From an uncultured Oscillospiraceae bacterium (lineage in GTDB: Bacteria > Bacillota > Clostridia > Oscillospirales > Ruminococcaceae), in contig CAKSAY010000004.1 of NCBI GenBank assembly GCA_934438055.1, positions 1 through 64,000 on the forward strand: 64,000 nucleotides of DNA, written 5' to 3'. The position numbers and the translations under genes are program-made. The notes beneath the pieces were generated by a model. It searched no databases, was not told the origin of the DNA, and saw nothing but the letters and a program-made list of their open reading frames with translations. Shown in pieces: positions 8,209 to 17,610 of this stretch (within the stretch, counting starts at the first letter, position 1; the number at the start of each line of letters is the position of its first letter).

Positions 8209-8223
8209 ATATACGTTACATTA

Positions 8224-8300
8224 CGAGGTGTGGCTCAGTTTGGTAGAGCGCTGCGTTCGGGACGCAGAGGCCGCAGGTTCAAGTCCTGTCACCTCGACCA
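8224..8300 (+). tRNA. tRNA-Pro (anticodon CGG)
   Basis: A 77-base cloverleaf. The acceptor CGAGGTG pairs with CACCTCG. The anticodon stem CTGCG/CGCAG encloses TTCGGGA, giving anticodon CGG for CCG codons. The T loop is TTCAAGT, and CCA is encoded at 8298-8300. It is a single gene with its own promoter and terminator. Confidence 0.97.
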
Positions 8301-8320
8301 TATAAGTATTATAATTATTG

Positions 8321-8360
8321 AAAACAAGAAAGTTTGTTTTATCAGACTTTCTTGTTTTTT
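8321..8360 (+). terminator. Terminator after tRNA-Pro
   Basis: A long inverted repeat, AAAACAAGAAAGT paired with ACTTTCTTGTTTT, with a T-run. It starts 20 bases after the tRNA. Confidence 0.85.
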
Positions 8361-8764
8361 ATTTAAAGACTTTATCGTATATCTTTTCTTTCTATTTTCT
8401 AGAAGATAAGAGCTACTAAATTAAAAATATTTTTATTTGTCATATAACAATGATATATTCGACAATCTAATTTTAAAATTGAGTCTTATCTCAAATACAG
8501 TTAATGAGAAATGGAATAGGAAGCCTCTTCTTCCCTTTCAAAATTTCTCAAAAATAATATTAAAATTGTTAAATAATCAGTATTGCCGGTAACTTTTTTC
8601 TCTTGTATGAACAACTTGTGCAATGCTTTCACATTTAATGCATATAATACACAAACTATTATCAAATTTTTATTCGATAATAAAAATATCCTATTAAATC
8701 GCCTCTATATTTTTAGAATCACCTAAAAAATGACAAAAAATTTTACCTAAAAATGTTATGTAAA
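8361..8764. other. AT-rich intergenic region
   Basis: No gene, RNA or clear promoter found. It precedes the decayed surface-protein gene and probably held that gene's promoter. Confidence 0.5.
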
Positions 8765-10883
8765 AAAGGAGTTGTTCAATCGGAAAAGTAAACTATATTA
8801 TCGGATATTAGCAGCAACTTTAATCTTTGACGGCAGCAGCAATAACAGAAACGGCTAATAATCTGAACACGGCGACGTTCGAGCACACAGATGAGCGATA
8901 CGTCTCTAACGAGACAGCGTCTATTTCAGAGGCAAGCGATTCATCCACTTCTTCTCAAGAAATCGAGACCTCTGAAGAGGTGCAGAATGAATCAACTGAC
9001 ACAGCAAACCAAACATCTTCGGAAGGCAATACACCAAAGGCACAGGGATCAGAGTTTATCCCCTCTTCGACTAAAATAACAGCAATAGAGAGCATATCAA
9101 TCAGCACGGCAACGGATTTGCAGCATATGAATAAAAACTTATTTAATATCTAAAAATTATTATTTGACGCAAGATATTAATTTGACAGAGGAGTTGCATT
9201 TACACCGATTGGAAACGAAGATGCTCCATTCAAAGAAACCTTTGACAGGCAAGGTTATAGGATAACCAACCTGAATATTAAATCCTATTTTAGCTATTGC
9301 TCTAGCTATCAAGGTTTGTTTGGCTATGTAAAAAATGGGACTATCAAGAACGTTGGCGTGACCGGTTCCGTGAAAGGACCGGTATATGCCGGTGGAATTG
9401 TAGGTCATTTAGAAAATGGCACCATTGAAAACTGCTAAAATGAAGCGACTGTGCCGGGAGGCTATGCAGGCGGCGTGATAGGAGATATAAAAGAAAGCGT
9501 GAGCAATTGTTATTACAACATCAATTATGCAGAAAATGTTGAAGATACAATTGGAAAAGGAACGGCGAGTAAAAATGTGTTTGGCTTGACAACGGAATAA
9601 ACGACAGGGAGCAGCGCTCCGGACGATATGAGCTTTAACAGCAAAGCAGTCATATGGGCAACCTTGGAGAATGCTACAGAGCTAGATGAAAATGATTTAT
9701 ATGACGGTTATTGCCCACAGTTAAGTGTCTTTGTTACAGATTCCGCAAATCCGAAGTCAAAAAAGATAGTATCGACTGCATTGACTGAAATCGTTGATCC
9801 TGCAAATGCTTCCGTTACGCTATCCAGCCATGATGGAAGAATCAAAGTCACGCAAGATGACGATACGCATTATATAACTGGGGATTTTGTCTGTATTAAC
9901 GGCACATATTCGGATTCTAATACAATTACAATAGATATTTCTTTATAAAACAACGGTCAAATTATATTGAAAAATGTGAGGATTAGCGTATTTAAGAGTG
10001 GAATGAAGGTTTCTGAAGGAGCAAACGTTGAGCTTGTTCTATGTTCTAAAGGGTAACAACAATGTAATAAGCACGGATTGCAAAAAACACCGATTATCCG
10101 GCAATTAAGTTTCTGAGTGGCGTAACCGCAACCTTTTCTTTTCTGCTGATGGAACCTTAAACGCTACCTCAAATAGCTATGGAACGGCCATTGGAACCAA
10201 AGGATATTATCGAGATGGATTGGATCATTCAGATAATAATCCAATCCAGTGGTGTTGTGAATATCAAAGGTTCAGCGCATGTTGTTGCAACCGGCAGGTA
10301 CGGAACAGGAATCGGCGACGGTGCAATTAGTGGAAGCAGTTGTATACAAAAAGCGTTTGACAATGGTGGAGTATATATTTCAGAAAATGCAGTTGAAGAA
10401 GCAAGCTGCACAGACGGCTGTTCCGCCGAAATCGGCGGTGACGGATGCTATACTTCCACCTGTGAAGCGATAGCCGGAGATGGAGGAATTATAGAATTAT
10501 CCGGCAATACGCAAGTGACGGCAAGGTGTTCAGGATTCCTAGACGCCGGCATTGGCGGTGGTGGTGCATACGCTAAGACATGTAATTCTTATGCTGGAGA
10601 TGCAGAGTGTTTGGTGGGCAACGATAATGCAGTAGTAAACGCCTATGAAGCAGATTATGCTCCGGGAATTGGAGGCGGCGACGCGCAACAGAACACTTGT
10701 TGCGCAACCTACCACGGCTATGGCAGAAGCGTCATTTTTCAAGGAAGCACTGTGGTTACAGCTGATGGTGGTAAAGATGCTACAGGCGTAGACTCCGGAA
10801 AACACACTGAAAGTTGGAACAATCACAAGGACCACTCCCCCATTATACAAAAAGAAAGCTCAGCAGTTTTAAATAACCTTTAA
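8765..10883 (+). pseudogene. Decayed surface protein with GLUG and beta-helix-like repeats
   Basis: Remnant of one large secreted protein. A Ser/Thr/Glu-rich linker (8827-9153) leads into a typical ISTATDLQHMNKN stretch, then a frameshifted YYLTQDINLT at about 9161-9190 and GVAFTPIGNEDAPF. GLUG-type repeats follow (GLFGYVKNGTIKNV, GGIVGHLENGTIENC), with in-frame TAA at 9151, 9178, 9436 and 9598. After 9948 the frame changes several times through a carbohydrate-binding-like part (KNVRISVFKSGMKVSEGANV, then NTDYPAIKFLSG, then SADGTLNATSNSYGTAIG). It ends in a Gly/Cys-rich part (10179-10883) with GIGGG repeats. The start has only a frameshifted signal-peptide remnant. Several separate indels argue for true decay. 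Confidence 0.85.
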
Positions 10884-10892
10884 TAAAAAACA

Positions 10893-10929
10893 AAAATCCC
10901 GTCTCTGAGATGAACAGAGACGGGATTTT
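10893..10929. terminator. Terminator after the decayed surface gene
   Basis: A perfect 15-bp stem, 10893-10907 with 10915-10929, flanked by A and T runs. It remains intact although the gene before it is dead. Confidence 0.9.
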
Positions 10930-11052
10930 GTTGTAGAGTCCCAGCCCAACAATACTGATTAGGAAAGAATCGCTTGAACACACTTAAACGCCTTTGCTTT
11001 GGAATATTTAAATGAAATTTTCTATATAATAGTAAAAAGGCAGGTGATAATA

Positions 11053-11517
11053 GTGATTAAACTCAAACCACTCATAGTAAGTATCCTGATTCCACTGGCA
11101 GTGGGCGGCCTAGCAGCGTTATTGACTATGGGACAAATGGACATCTATCAAACACTAACCAGACCTCCTCTTTCTCCTCCTTCCATCTTGTTTCCAATTG
11201 TTTGGGGCATTCTTTATCTTTTAATGGGCATTTCCTCCTATTTCATCTACATCTCTAATTCTCACATAAAGAAGTCTGCTTTAACGCTTTATGCGGTCCA
11301 GTTAGTAGTTAATTTTATCTGGCCAATCCTATTTTTTAATGTGCAAAATTATCTTTTTTCCTTTATTTGGCTTGTTTTACTTTGGATATTAGTGCTCTTT
11401 ATGGTTATTTTATTTTATAAAATTAAACCACTGGCCGGTGTGTTGCAGATTCCCTATCTGGTTTGGATTACCTTTGCCGGATATTTAAACTTAGCGATAT
11501 ATTTGCTCAACAGATAG
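11053..11517 (+). CDS. TspO/MBR family protein
   Basis: A 154-residue membrane protein with five TM segments, the usual size for the tryptophan-rich sensory protein TspO, which binds porphyrins. The signature RPPLSPPSILFPIVWGILY is at about residues 37-55, followed by a conserved NFIWPILFF segment. The start is GTG at 11053 preceded by AGGCAGGTGA; an in-frame ATG 54 bases earlier would add an odd hydrophilic stretch. It lies 40 bases before the radical SAM gene and may share its transcript. Confidence 0.9.
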   Translation: MIKLKPLIVSILIPLAVGGLAALLTMGQMDIYQTLTRPPLSPPSILFPIVWGILYLLMGISSYFIYISNSHIKKSALTLYAVQLVVNFIWPILFFNVQNYLFSFIWLVLLWILVLFMVILFYKIKPLAGVLQIPYLVWITFAGYLNLAIYLLNR

Positions 11518-11557
11518 GAAGAATAGATACTATCAAAAGAAAAGGAATAGTATATTT

Positions 11558-12559
11558 ATGGAATTTAAACCGCAAAGCATTTATTATGAACCAAAGGCTC
11601 TTCTCTACCAAAGTGCAGTGTTTCTTCGTGAAAAATATCATGATGTTCCCTGGATACCCATTGAAAATCATAACAATATTCCGCACTTTCGAGAGCAATC
11701 CAATAAAGAATTCCCAAAAATGAAAAAAAATCTAATTGTCGGCATCAGAAAGACACATAGATACACAGAAAATCACAAAACATCCGACTACCTAGTTCCC
11801 TACACTTCCTCAGGCTGCACCGCATCCTGTTTATATTGTTATTTAGTATGCAATTACAATAAATGTTCCTATCTGCGCCTATTTGTAAATCGTGAACAAA
11901 TGCTCGAAAAGCTCATCGCCTTTTCTAAAAAACAAGAACATGATTTAACTTATGAAATTGGAAGCAATAGCGATTTAGTCTTAGAAAACACAATCACCCA
12001 AAATCTCACATGGACGATAGAAAATTTTGCAAAAGAAGGCAAAGGTTTTTTAACCTTTCCAACAAAATTTGACATGGTTTCTCCCATCCTAAATGCAAAT
12101 CATCAAGGAAAAACAATTGTCAGAATGAGCGTTAACCCACAGGAAATCATTCAAAAAGTGGAATTTGGCACAGCGTCTTTAAGCCGGAGAATTCAAGCCA
12201 TTCATCTATTAAAAGAAGCCGGCTATAACGTGGGAATTCTCATAGCCCCTGTAATTTTAATAGACAATTGGAAAGAACTATATTCAAATCTCCTCATAGA
12301 ACTAGCCAATCAATTGACAGAACGGGAGAAAAACGAACTTTGGATTGAAATCATCTTCATGACCTATAGCTATATACACCGTATGATCAATCAAGAGGCC
12401 TTCCCAAACGCAATCAATCTTTATGATAAAGACAAAATGATCGGCAGAGGAAGAGGAAAATACAGCTATAGCCCATCTGCACGAAAAGAAGCAGAAACTC
12501 TCTTTAAAGAGATGATTCCAAAGTTATTTAAAAGCGCTACAATTAAATATATTGTGTAG
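11558..12559 (+). CDS. Spore photoproduct lyase-like radical SAM protein
   Basis: 333 residues of the SPL family of radical SAM enzymes. The CX3CX2C cluster motif is C87-C91-C94 in SGCTASCLYCYL, with tyrosines on each side of the third Cys as in SPL. The SYLRLFVN, KGFLTFPTKFD, RMSVNPQ and GYNVGILIAPV stretches also follow SPL. In spore photoproduct lyase a Cys (C141 in B. subtilis) in the E-A-A-C-T-S-D segment donates the final hydrogen atom. Here the aligned segment is EIGSNSD, so Ser136 replaces it. The protein may therefore be a paralogue with another substrate, or use another donor. The C-terminal part is also divergent. Confidence 0.82.
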   Translation: MEFKPQSIYYEPKALLYQSAVFLREKYHDVPWIPIENHNNIPHFREQSNKEFPKMKKNLIVGIRKTHRYTENHKTSDYLVPYTSSGCTASCLYCYLVCNYNKCSYLRLFVNREQMLEKLIAFSKKQEHDLTYEIGSNSDLVLENTITQNLTWTIENFAKEGKGFLTFPTKFDMVSPILNANHQGKTIVRMSVNPQEIIQKVEFGTASLSRRIQAIHLLKEAGYNVGILIAPVILIDNWKELYSNLLIELANQLTEREKNELWIEIIFMTYSYIHRMINQEAFPNAINLYDKDKMIGRGRGKYSYSPSARKEAETLFKEMIPKLFKSATIKYIV

Positions 12560-12614
12560 AAACAAACAGATGAGCAAACAACGAGATGCTTGAAAACACT
12601 TTTATTTTAAAAAA

Positions 12615-12642
12615 ATCTATGTAGGTAATTACCTACATAGAT
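12615..12642. terminator. Perfect 28-base palindromic terminator
   Basis: A fully symmetric 28-base inverted repeat centred on GGTAATTACC, with an A-run on its left. It lies between two convergent genes and can end both, particularly the minus-strand gene whose stop is at 12648. Confidence 0.75.
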
Positions 12643-12647
12643 CTCTC

Positions 12648-12896
12648 TTAAGAAATTGATTCGGATAAATTATGGTCTTTGAGCCATTCCCTAGAACGAA
12701 TACGCAATTCTTCAGGAGCGCTCGGAATGTGCAATATGCTTTTATAAACGCCACCCCAAAAAGATATTGCATCAGAAGCTAATTCAATACCATATTGTGT
12801 GCAAAAAATTCTAATCTTTTTTTCATTCAACGAAAACAAAGCCTTATTTCTGTCCCGCACAAAACTCTCTAAAATCGTTCCATATTCAAAGTCCAT
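12648..12896 (-). CDS. Hypothetical 82-residue protein
   Basis: A small soluble protein with mixed charge and no signal peptide; residues SFWGGVYKSIL form the only hydrophobic stretch. I recognise no domain. It starts 5 bases after the stop of the lipoprotein gene, so the two form an operon. A terminator follows directly. Confidence 0.7.
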   Translation of the reverse strand: MDFEYGTILESFVRDRNKALFSLNEKKIRIFCTQYGIELASDAISFWGGVYKSILHIPSAPEELRIRSREWLKDHNLSESIS

Positions 12897-12901
12897 ATCT
12901 C

Positions 12902-13438
12902 TTATCCTTCCATCATAATCTGATTAAACGCCGATTGATACCTTGCAGCGTCCTCCGGCAAAACCTGTGAATCAATACGCAACAAAACGTTTCCATTCAA
13001 ATAAATATACTGTGACAAAGGCATCTGAGAAGTAACATCACACACATAGTCATATCTAGCCTGCGCATCTTTAGAATTACCAAAAACTTCAATCGAACCG
13101 CCAACAGGGTTTTGAGGGTCTGTCTGTTCGACAGTAGAATCAGCAAAATTTGCTTTGCTGGTATATTCATTAGGGCGACCTAATAAACTATTTGGATCCG
13201 TCTTCTCATCATAAACCACAATATTACCTATCGGCATTCCGGCGTCTTTCAAAGCATTTACAATCTCCTCTGCCGAACAATTGGTTTGAACAGCCGAAAC
13301 ATCGCTCGAATCATCTGAAGTATTTGTCTTAACAGTTGCACTTCCTTGACTGTTAGAGCATCCGGACAACAGAACGATCATTAACATGCAAGACAAACAA
13401 ATCAGTGCAATTCTTTTTACTCTTATTTTCACTCTCAT
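12902..13438 (-). CDS. Hypothetical lipoprotein
   Basis: 178 residues. A basic N-terminus, a hydrophobic segment and the lipobox LLSGC (Cys27) predict a membrane-anchored lipoprotein. The Ser/Asp/Thr-rich linker (residues ~28-55) leads to a small folded domain. No family is recognised. The start may be ATG at 13438 or GTG at 13432, since the AAAGGAAG site touches the ATG and suits the GTG better. It is the first gene of a two-gene operon. Confidence 0.85.
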   Translation of the reverse strand: MRVKIRVKRIALICLSCMLMIVLLSGCSNSQGSATVKTNTSDDSSDVSAVQTNCSAEEIVNALKDAGMPIGNIVVYDEKTDPNSLLGRPNEYTSKANFADSTVEQTDPQNPVGGSIEVFGNSKDAQARYDYVCDVTSQMPLSQYIYLNGNVLLRIDSQVLPEDAARYQSAFNQIMMEG

Positions 13439-13463
13439 CTTCCTTTCATATATTATTTTTAAT

Positions 13464-13492
13464 ATTGTATCATACTGTTCATTGTTGATCAA
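13464..13492 (-). promoter_or_regulatory. Promoter of the lipoprotein operon
   Basis: On the minus strand, TTGATC (13492-13487), a 17-base spacer and TACAAT (13469-13464), about 25 bases before the start codon. Confidence 0.7.
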
Positions 13493-13664
13493 GGTACAAA
13501 GCGCTTTTCTACAATTTTTATCAAATACTCCCTTGCGATTTTTAACAAAATATGATAAAATGAACAAAAGAAAACTGCGAATAAAATAAAAGAAAGAGCA
13601 TAGCAGTAAGACTGAAAGAATCAGAATTTGTTGTGCTCCTTTTTTGTATTATTGGAGGAAAGCT

Positions 13665-15110
13665 ATGTTAGACGTTGCAATCATAGGAGGAGGCATCGTT
13701 GGCTGTTCCGTTGCTTATGAATTAACAAAATATCAAGTTAAGGTCGCCTTGTTTGAAAAAGAAAACGACTTGGCAATTGGAACAACCAAGGCCAACAGCG
13801 CAATTATTCATGCAGGCTATGATCCCAAACCGGGTTCTCTCCTAGCGAAGCTCAATGTTCAGGGAACCCAAATGGCAAAAGAACTTGCTAAAAAGCTAGC
13901 CATCCCCTTTTGCGAATGCGGCTCGTTGGTTTTGGCTTTTTCAGAAGAAGACAAACAAACTATAAAGCACCTCTATCAGCAGGGCATCGCCAACGGGGTT
14001 CCACATCTGGAAATCTTAACCGGCGAAGAAACCAAACAGCTTGAACCCAATCTGAGCAATCAGGTCATCGGCGCTCTTTACGCCCCCACCGCAGGCATCA
14101 TCAATCCTTGGGAATATGCGTTGGCATTAGCAGAGGTTGCCGTTTTAAATGACCTCTCCCTCCATCTTGACACCGAAATCCAAGATGTATCTAAACAAAG
14201 CAACGGATTCGTTCTTAAAACCAATAGAGGCGAATTTAAAACAAACTATGTGATTAATGCAGCAGGCCTTTATGCGGACAAGCTGCATAATATGGTGGCT
14301 AAGCCCTCATTTCGTATTCTTCCCAACAGAGGAGAATATTATCTTTTAGACAAAAGCGAGGGTGATGTTGTCTCTCACATCATCTTTCAATGTCCTACCG
14401 AAGCCGGCAAGGGAACGCTTGTTGCACCAACTGCGGGTGGAAATCTTATTGTGGGGCCAAATAACGAGCCTTTAACCAGACGCGACGATTTAGCGACCAC
14501 GCATGAGGGATTGCGGCAAGTTAAAAAAATGGCGCGCAAGTCTGTTCCAAAACTCCGTCTTAACGCGTCTATTAGAAACTTTTCCGGAATTCGAGCCGCT
14601 TCTGATTTTAATGATTTCATAATCGCACAGGCCGATGACGCACCTGGCTGGATTGATTTGGCCGGCATCAAGTCACCCGGTCTTTCCGCTGCCCCTGCAA
14701 TTGCCCTAGATGGAATTGCCCTCTTAGAAAAAATCGGACTAAAGCTCGAGAAAAAGAAAACCATAGTTGATAGTAGAACCAAAGTGCGTTTTCGCAAACT
14801 TACCCCAAAACAACAGGCAGAAAAGATTAAAGAAAATCCGGCATATGGTCAGATTGTGTGTCGTTGCGAGACAATCACAGAGGGTGAGATCTTAGATGCG
14901 TTGCAAGCGCCAATCCCCCCTAAAACATTAGACGGCGTAAAAAGGCGTTGTAACACAGGCATGGGACGCTGCCAAGGAGGGTTTTGTTCTCCCCGCGTAA
15001 TGGAAATTCTGTCAAAATCATGGGGCGTTTCGCAAGAAGAAATTCTCATGGATGCAAACGGAACCTATATTTTGACAGGCGAAACCAAGGGGGAAAAAGA
15101 GAATGTATGA
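13665..15110 (+). CDS. GlpA-like FAD-dependent dehydrogenase with BFD-type iron-sulfur domain
   Basis: 481 residues. The N-terminal FAD site is VAIIGGGIVGCSVAYEL, followed by a DAO/GlpA-like substrate domain (TTKANSAIIHAGYDP, IRNFSGIRAASD). The C-terminus has a BFD-like [2Fe-2S] domain with C399, C401, C436 and C441 (VCRCET ... GRCQGGFC). This is the architecture of the anaerobic glycerol-3-phosphate dehydrogenase large subunit GlpA. The start is the ATG at 13665, after GGAGGAAAGCT. It overlaps the next gene by 8 bases. With the following two genes it forms a conserved trio that probably oxidises glycerol 3-phosphate and passes electrons on. The substrate is inferred from the fold and the facilitator remnant downstream. 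Confidence 0.87.
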   Translation: MLDVAIIGGGIVGCSVAYELTKYQVKVALFEKENDLAIGTTKANSAIIHAGYDPKPGSLLAKLNVQGTQMAKELAKKLAIPFCECGSLVLAFSEEDKQTIKHLYQQGIANGVPHLEILTGEETKQLEPNLSNQVIGALYAPTAGIINPWEYALALAEVAVLNDLSLHLDTEIQDVSKQSNGFVLKTNRGEFKTNYVINAAGLYADKLHNMVAKPSFRILPNRGEYYLLDKSEGDVVSHIIFQCPTEAGKGTLVAPTAGGNLIVGPNNEPLTRRDDLATTHEGLRQVKKMARKSVPKLRLNASIRNFSGIRAASDFNDFIIAQADDAPGWIDLAGIKSPGLSAAPAIALDGIALLEKIGLKLEKKKTIVDSRTKVRFRKLTPKQQAEKIKENPAYGQIVCRCETITEGEILDALQAPIPPKTLDGVKRRCNTGMGRCQGGFCSPRVMEILSKSWGVSQEEILMDANGTYILTGETKGEKENV

Positions 15111-16356
15111 TTTAGTTGTTATAGGAGGAGGACCTGCCGGTTTAGCTGCCGCCTATGAAGCCTACCAAAATGGGTTGCAAAAAGTTGCTATCATTGAAAG
15201 AGACAGAGAATTAGGAGGCATTCTCAATCAATGCATCCACAATGGTTTTGGCCTGCACTATTTTAAAGAAGAATTAACAGGTCCTGAATATGCCAGTCGA
15301 TTTATTCAAATGGTGAAGAACACTGAAATTGAAATTCACTGCAACACCATGGTGCTTGATATCACAAAAGACAAAGAGGTGCACTGCATTAGCAAAGAAC
15401 GCGGTTATCAAATTCTCAAAAGCCGTTCTATTGTTCTTTCGATGGGGTGCCGCGAGCGCACCCGCGGCGCCATTGGCATTCCCGGAACGCGTCCGTCCGG
15501 TGTGTTCACAGCCGGAACAGCACAAAGATTTGTCAACATGGAAGGGTATATGGTCGGAAAAAAGGTAGTCATATTAGGCTCGGGAGATATTGGTTTAATT
15601 ATGGCACGCCGAATGACCTTAGAGGGCGCCGAAGTTTTGGCATGTGTTGAGGTTCTCCCCTATTCAGGAGGGTTAAACCGGAATATCGTTCAATGCCTGG
15701 AAGATTATAATATTCCGCTCTACCTATCCCATACCATTGTAGAAATCAAAGGCGATAAACGAGTTGAGGAAGTGGTGGTTGCAAAGGTAGATGAAAACCG
15801 CATTCCCATCAAAGGAACAGAATTCTCACTTTTCTGCGACACGGTCTTGTTATCGGTCGGATTAATACCTGAAAACGAACTCTCTAAAAAAATGGGTATA
15901 CAACTCGACAAACGCACCAAAGGCGCTTTTGTGAATGAACAAATGCAAACCTCTATTCCCGGTGTTTTTGCTTGCGGCAATGTTGTCCATGTACATGATT
16001 TGGTTGATTTTGTGACCGAAGAAGCGCAAAAAGCCGGCAAAGCAGCGGCGCTGTATGTTTTAAGCAAACACGCGCAGACAGATGAACAAAAGTGCGTCAT
16101 CGAAAACGGCAACGGCGTTGCCTACACCATCCCTCAAACAATACAAAACAAATCACAGCCTACAGGAATTTCCATCCTGCTTCGTGTCAATCGCATTTTT
16201 GGTCAATCTGTTATCACAGTGCACAGCAGAGATAAAGTGTACGCCCGCTTTCAAAGAGAGCGTTTAGCGCCCGGTGAAATGGAGAAAATTGTTTTGCCCC
16301 CAAAAATTCTACAAAACATCTCGGAAAATACTCTGTCTGTTTCGGTTGAGGAGTGA
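15103..16356 (+). CDS. NAD(P)/FAD-dependent oxidoreductase (GlpB-position)
   Basis: A 417-residue two-dinucleotide-fold flavoprotein. The FAD motif LVVIGGGPAGLAAAYEA is at the start, NAD(P)-type GSGDIGLIMARR near residue 155, and VFACGNVVHVHDLVDF closes the FAD site. Its coupling to the GlpA-like gene by an 8-base overlap, and to the DUF1667 gene, suggests it takes electrons from the first subunit to NAD(P) or another carrier. It is clearly not a thioredoxin reductase: the redox CxxC pair is missing at the usual place. Confidence 0.87.
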   Translation: MYDLVVIGGGPAGLAAAYEAYQNGLQKVAIIERDRELGGILNQCIHNGFGLHYFKEELTGPEYASRFIQMVKNTEIEIHCNTMVLDITKDKEVHCISKERGYQILKSRSIVLSMGCRERTRGAIGIPGTRPSGVFTAGTAQRFVNMEGYMVGKKVVILGSGDIGLIMARRMTLEGAEVLACVEVLPYSGGLNRNIVQCLEDYNIPLYLSHTIVEIKGDKRVEEVVVAKVDENRIPIKGTEFSLFCDTVLLSVGLIPENELSKKMGIQLDKRTKGAFVNEQMQTSIPGVFACGNVVHVHDLVDFVTEEAQKAGKAAALYVLSKHAQTDEQKCVIENGNGVAYTIPQTIQNKSQPTGISILLRVNRIFGQSVITVHSRDKVYARFQRERLAPGEMEKIVLPPKILQNISENTLSVSVEE

Positions 16357-16360
16357 GTTT

Positions 16361-16711
16361 ATGAAAAATTTTATTTGCGTGATTTGCCCAAAGGGCTGTC
16401 GATTATCCGTAGATGAAGATAATGGCTACGCTGTGTCCGGAAACGCCTGTTCTAGAGGAAAAGACTATGGAATGCAAGAAGCAAAAAGTCCATCTCGAAG
16501 CATTTCCTCCACCGTCCGCGTTGAAAGTGCGCAGGAGAAACGCTGCCCGGTCAAAACTGACAAGCCTATTCCCAAATCATCTGTCATGGAAGCGGTGAAA
16601 CAGCTTAATAATGTTTGTCTCCGGCCGCCGATTCAAATAGGCGATGTTGTTCTCAAAAACATTTGCGGCACAAATGCCTCTTTTGTCGCCACCAAAGATA
16701 TTATGAAATAG
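16361..16711 (+). CDS. DUF1667 domain protein
   Basis: A 116-residue small Cys-rich protein. CVICPKGCRL at the N-terminus and NACSRGKDY at residue ~30 give cysteines that probably bind an iron-sulfur cluster or zinc. The family is known to sit with the two FAD proteins encoded before it and is proposed as the third subunit. The start is the ATG at 16361 with GAGGAG eight bases before; the reading frame extends upstream but without a site. It is the last intact gene of the operon. Confidence 0.85.
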   Translation: MKNFICVICPKGCRLSVDEDNGYAVSGNACSRGKDYGMQEAKSPSRSISSTVRVESAQEKRCPVKTDKPIPKSSVMEAVKQLNNVCLRPPIQIGDVVLKNICGTNASFVATKDIMK

Positions 16712-16725
16712 GTAGGTGAAAACTC

Positions 16726-17431
16726 TTGCCCTATCTAGCAGAATTTTTAGAAACAGCTATTTGAATCTTATTAGGAAACGGCGTTGTCGCAAACGTGAGC
16801 CTGCAAAAATCAGGCATGAAAGGCGGCAGTTCGCTGCAAATCACCATTGCATAGGGACTGGCAGTTCTCATTCCCGCAGTGATTTTTGACGGTGTGTCTG
16901 GAGTGCACTTCAACCTTGCTCTCACATTGGGGCTTGCCATAACAGGGCAATTTGCCTGGAGTATGGTTCCGTGCTATCTTCTCTCTCAAATCGCCGGCGG
17001 TTTTTGCGGCGGCTGTTTGGTATATCTGTTCTACAAAGATCAATTTGAGGCAACAACAGACCCACAAATCATTAAAGGATGTTTTTGCACTGCTCTGTCT
17101 GTCAAACATTTCCCAATCAATTTTTCTGCGAATGCATAGGAACCTTTCTTTTAGTCTTTTCCATTTTAAGCTTTGGCAATCTAAACGGCGCAGTGCAAAG
17201 CGGCGTCAATAATCTATATGTGTTTGGGCTCATCACCTCTATTGGCATCTCTCTTGGCAGAACAACGGGATATGCTATCAACCCCACCCGAGATTTAGGC
17301 CCTCGAATTGCACACGCTATTTTGCCGATTTGCGCAAAAGGAGGGCTCTGATTGGCGCTATCATGGATTCCAATTCGGCACCCATTTTAGGTGGAATTCT
17401 CGGCGCTGTGGTTTATATATGTATTTTTTAA
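16726..17431 (+). pseudogene. Glycerol uptake facilitator (GlpF), broken
   Basis: A remnant of a MIP-family glycerol channel. MPYLAEFLETAI is followed by a TGA (16762) where GlpF has Trp, and TIA by a TAG (16852) again at a Trp position. The first NPA box reads SGVHFNLALT. The frame then shifts at a run of five T (17121-17125), where one T appears lost, and continues as IGTFLLVF and GYAINPTRDLGPRIAHAILP. Further shifts follow 17340 before PILGGILGAVVYICIF. The start would be TTG with AGGTAGGTGA. It is downstream of the GlpA-like trio, so this was a glycerol operon that has lost its channel. Confidence 0.9.
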
Positions 17432-17534
17432 TACAAAGGATATGCGAACAATTGTAGTTTTGGCACTGTCTACATAGCAGGCGCATGTTTATAATGGACA
17501 GTTAGAATTTTTTTCATCATAGATTCATATCTTT

Positions 17535-17568
17535 TATCGATATAGTGAACGTATCGATATAGTGAACG
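17535..17568. repeat. Two perfect tandem copies of a 17-base unit
   Basis: The unit TATCGATATAGTGAACG occurs at 17535-17551 and again at 17552-17568 with no gap. It lies 43 bases before the -35 box of the protease promoter, a position suitable for an activator or repressor site. Confidence 0.9.
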
Positions 17569-17610
17569 GTATAAACAAAATCTACTAATCATTTATCCAG
17601 TATTTATAGC

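Noticed and set aside
8088..8223. A T-box leader upstream of glyQS
   Set aside because: Only about 135 bases separate it from the divergent tRNA gene and I see no specifier-loop or T-box sequence.
16726..17431. Recoding of TGA/TAG as Trp in the glpF gene
   Set aside because: Both stops fall at Trp positions, but the same gene has frameshifts, both TGA and TAG would need recoding, and other genes use TGG for Trp and TGA/TAG as stops.
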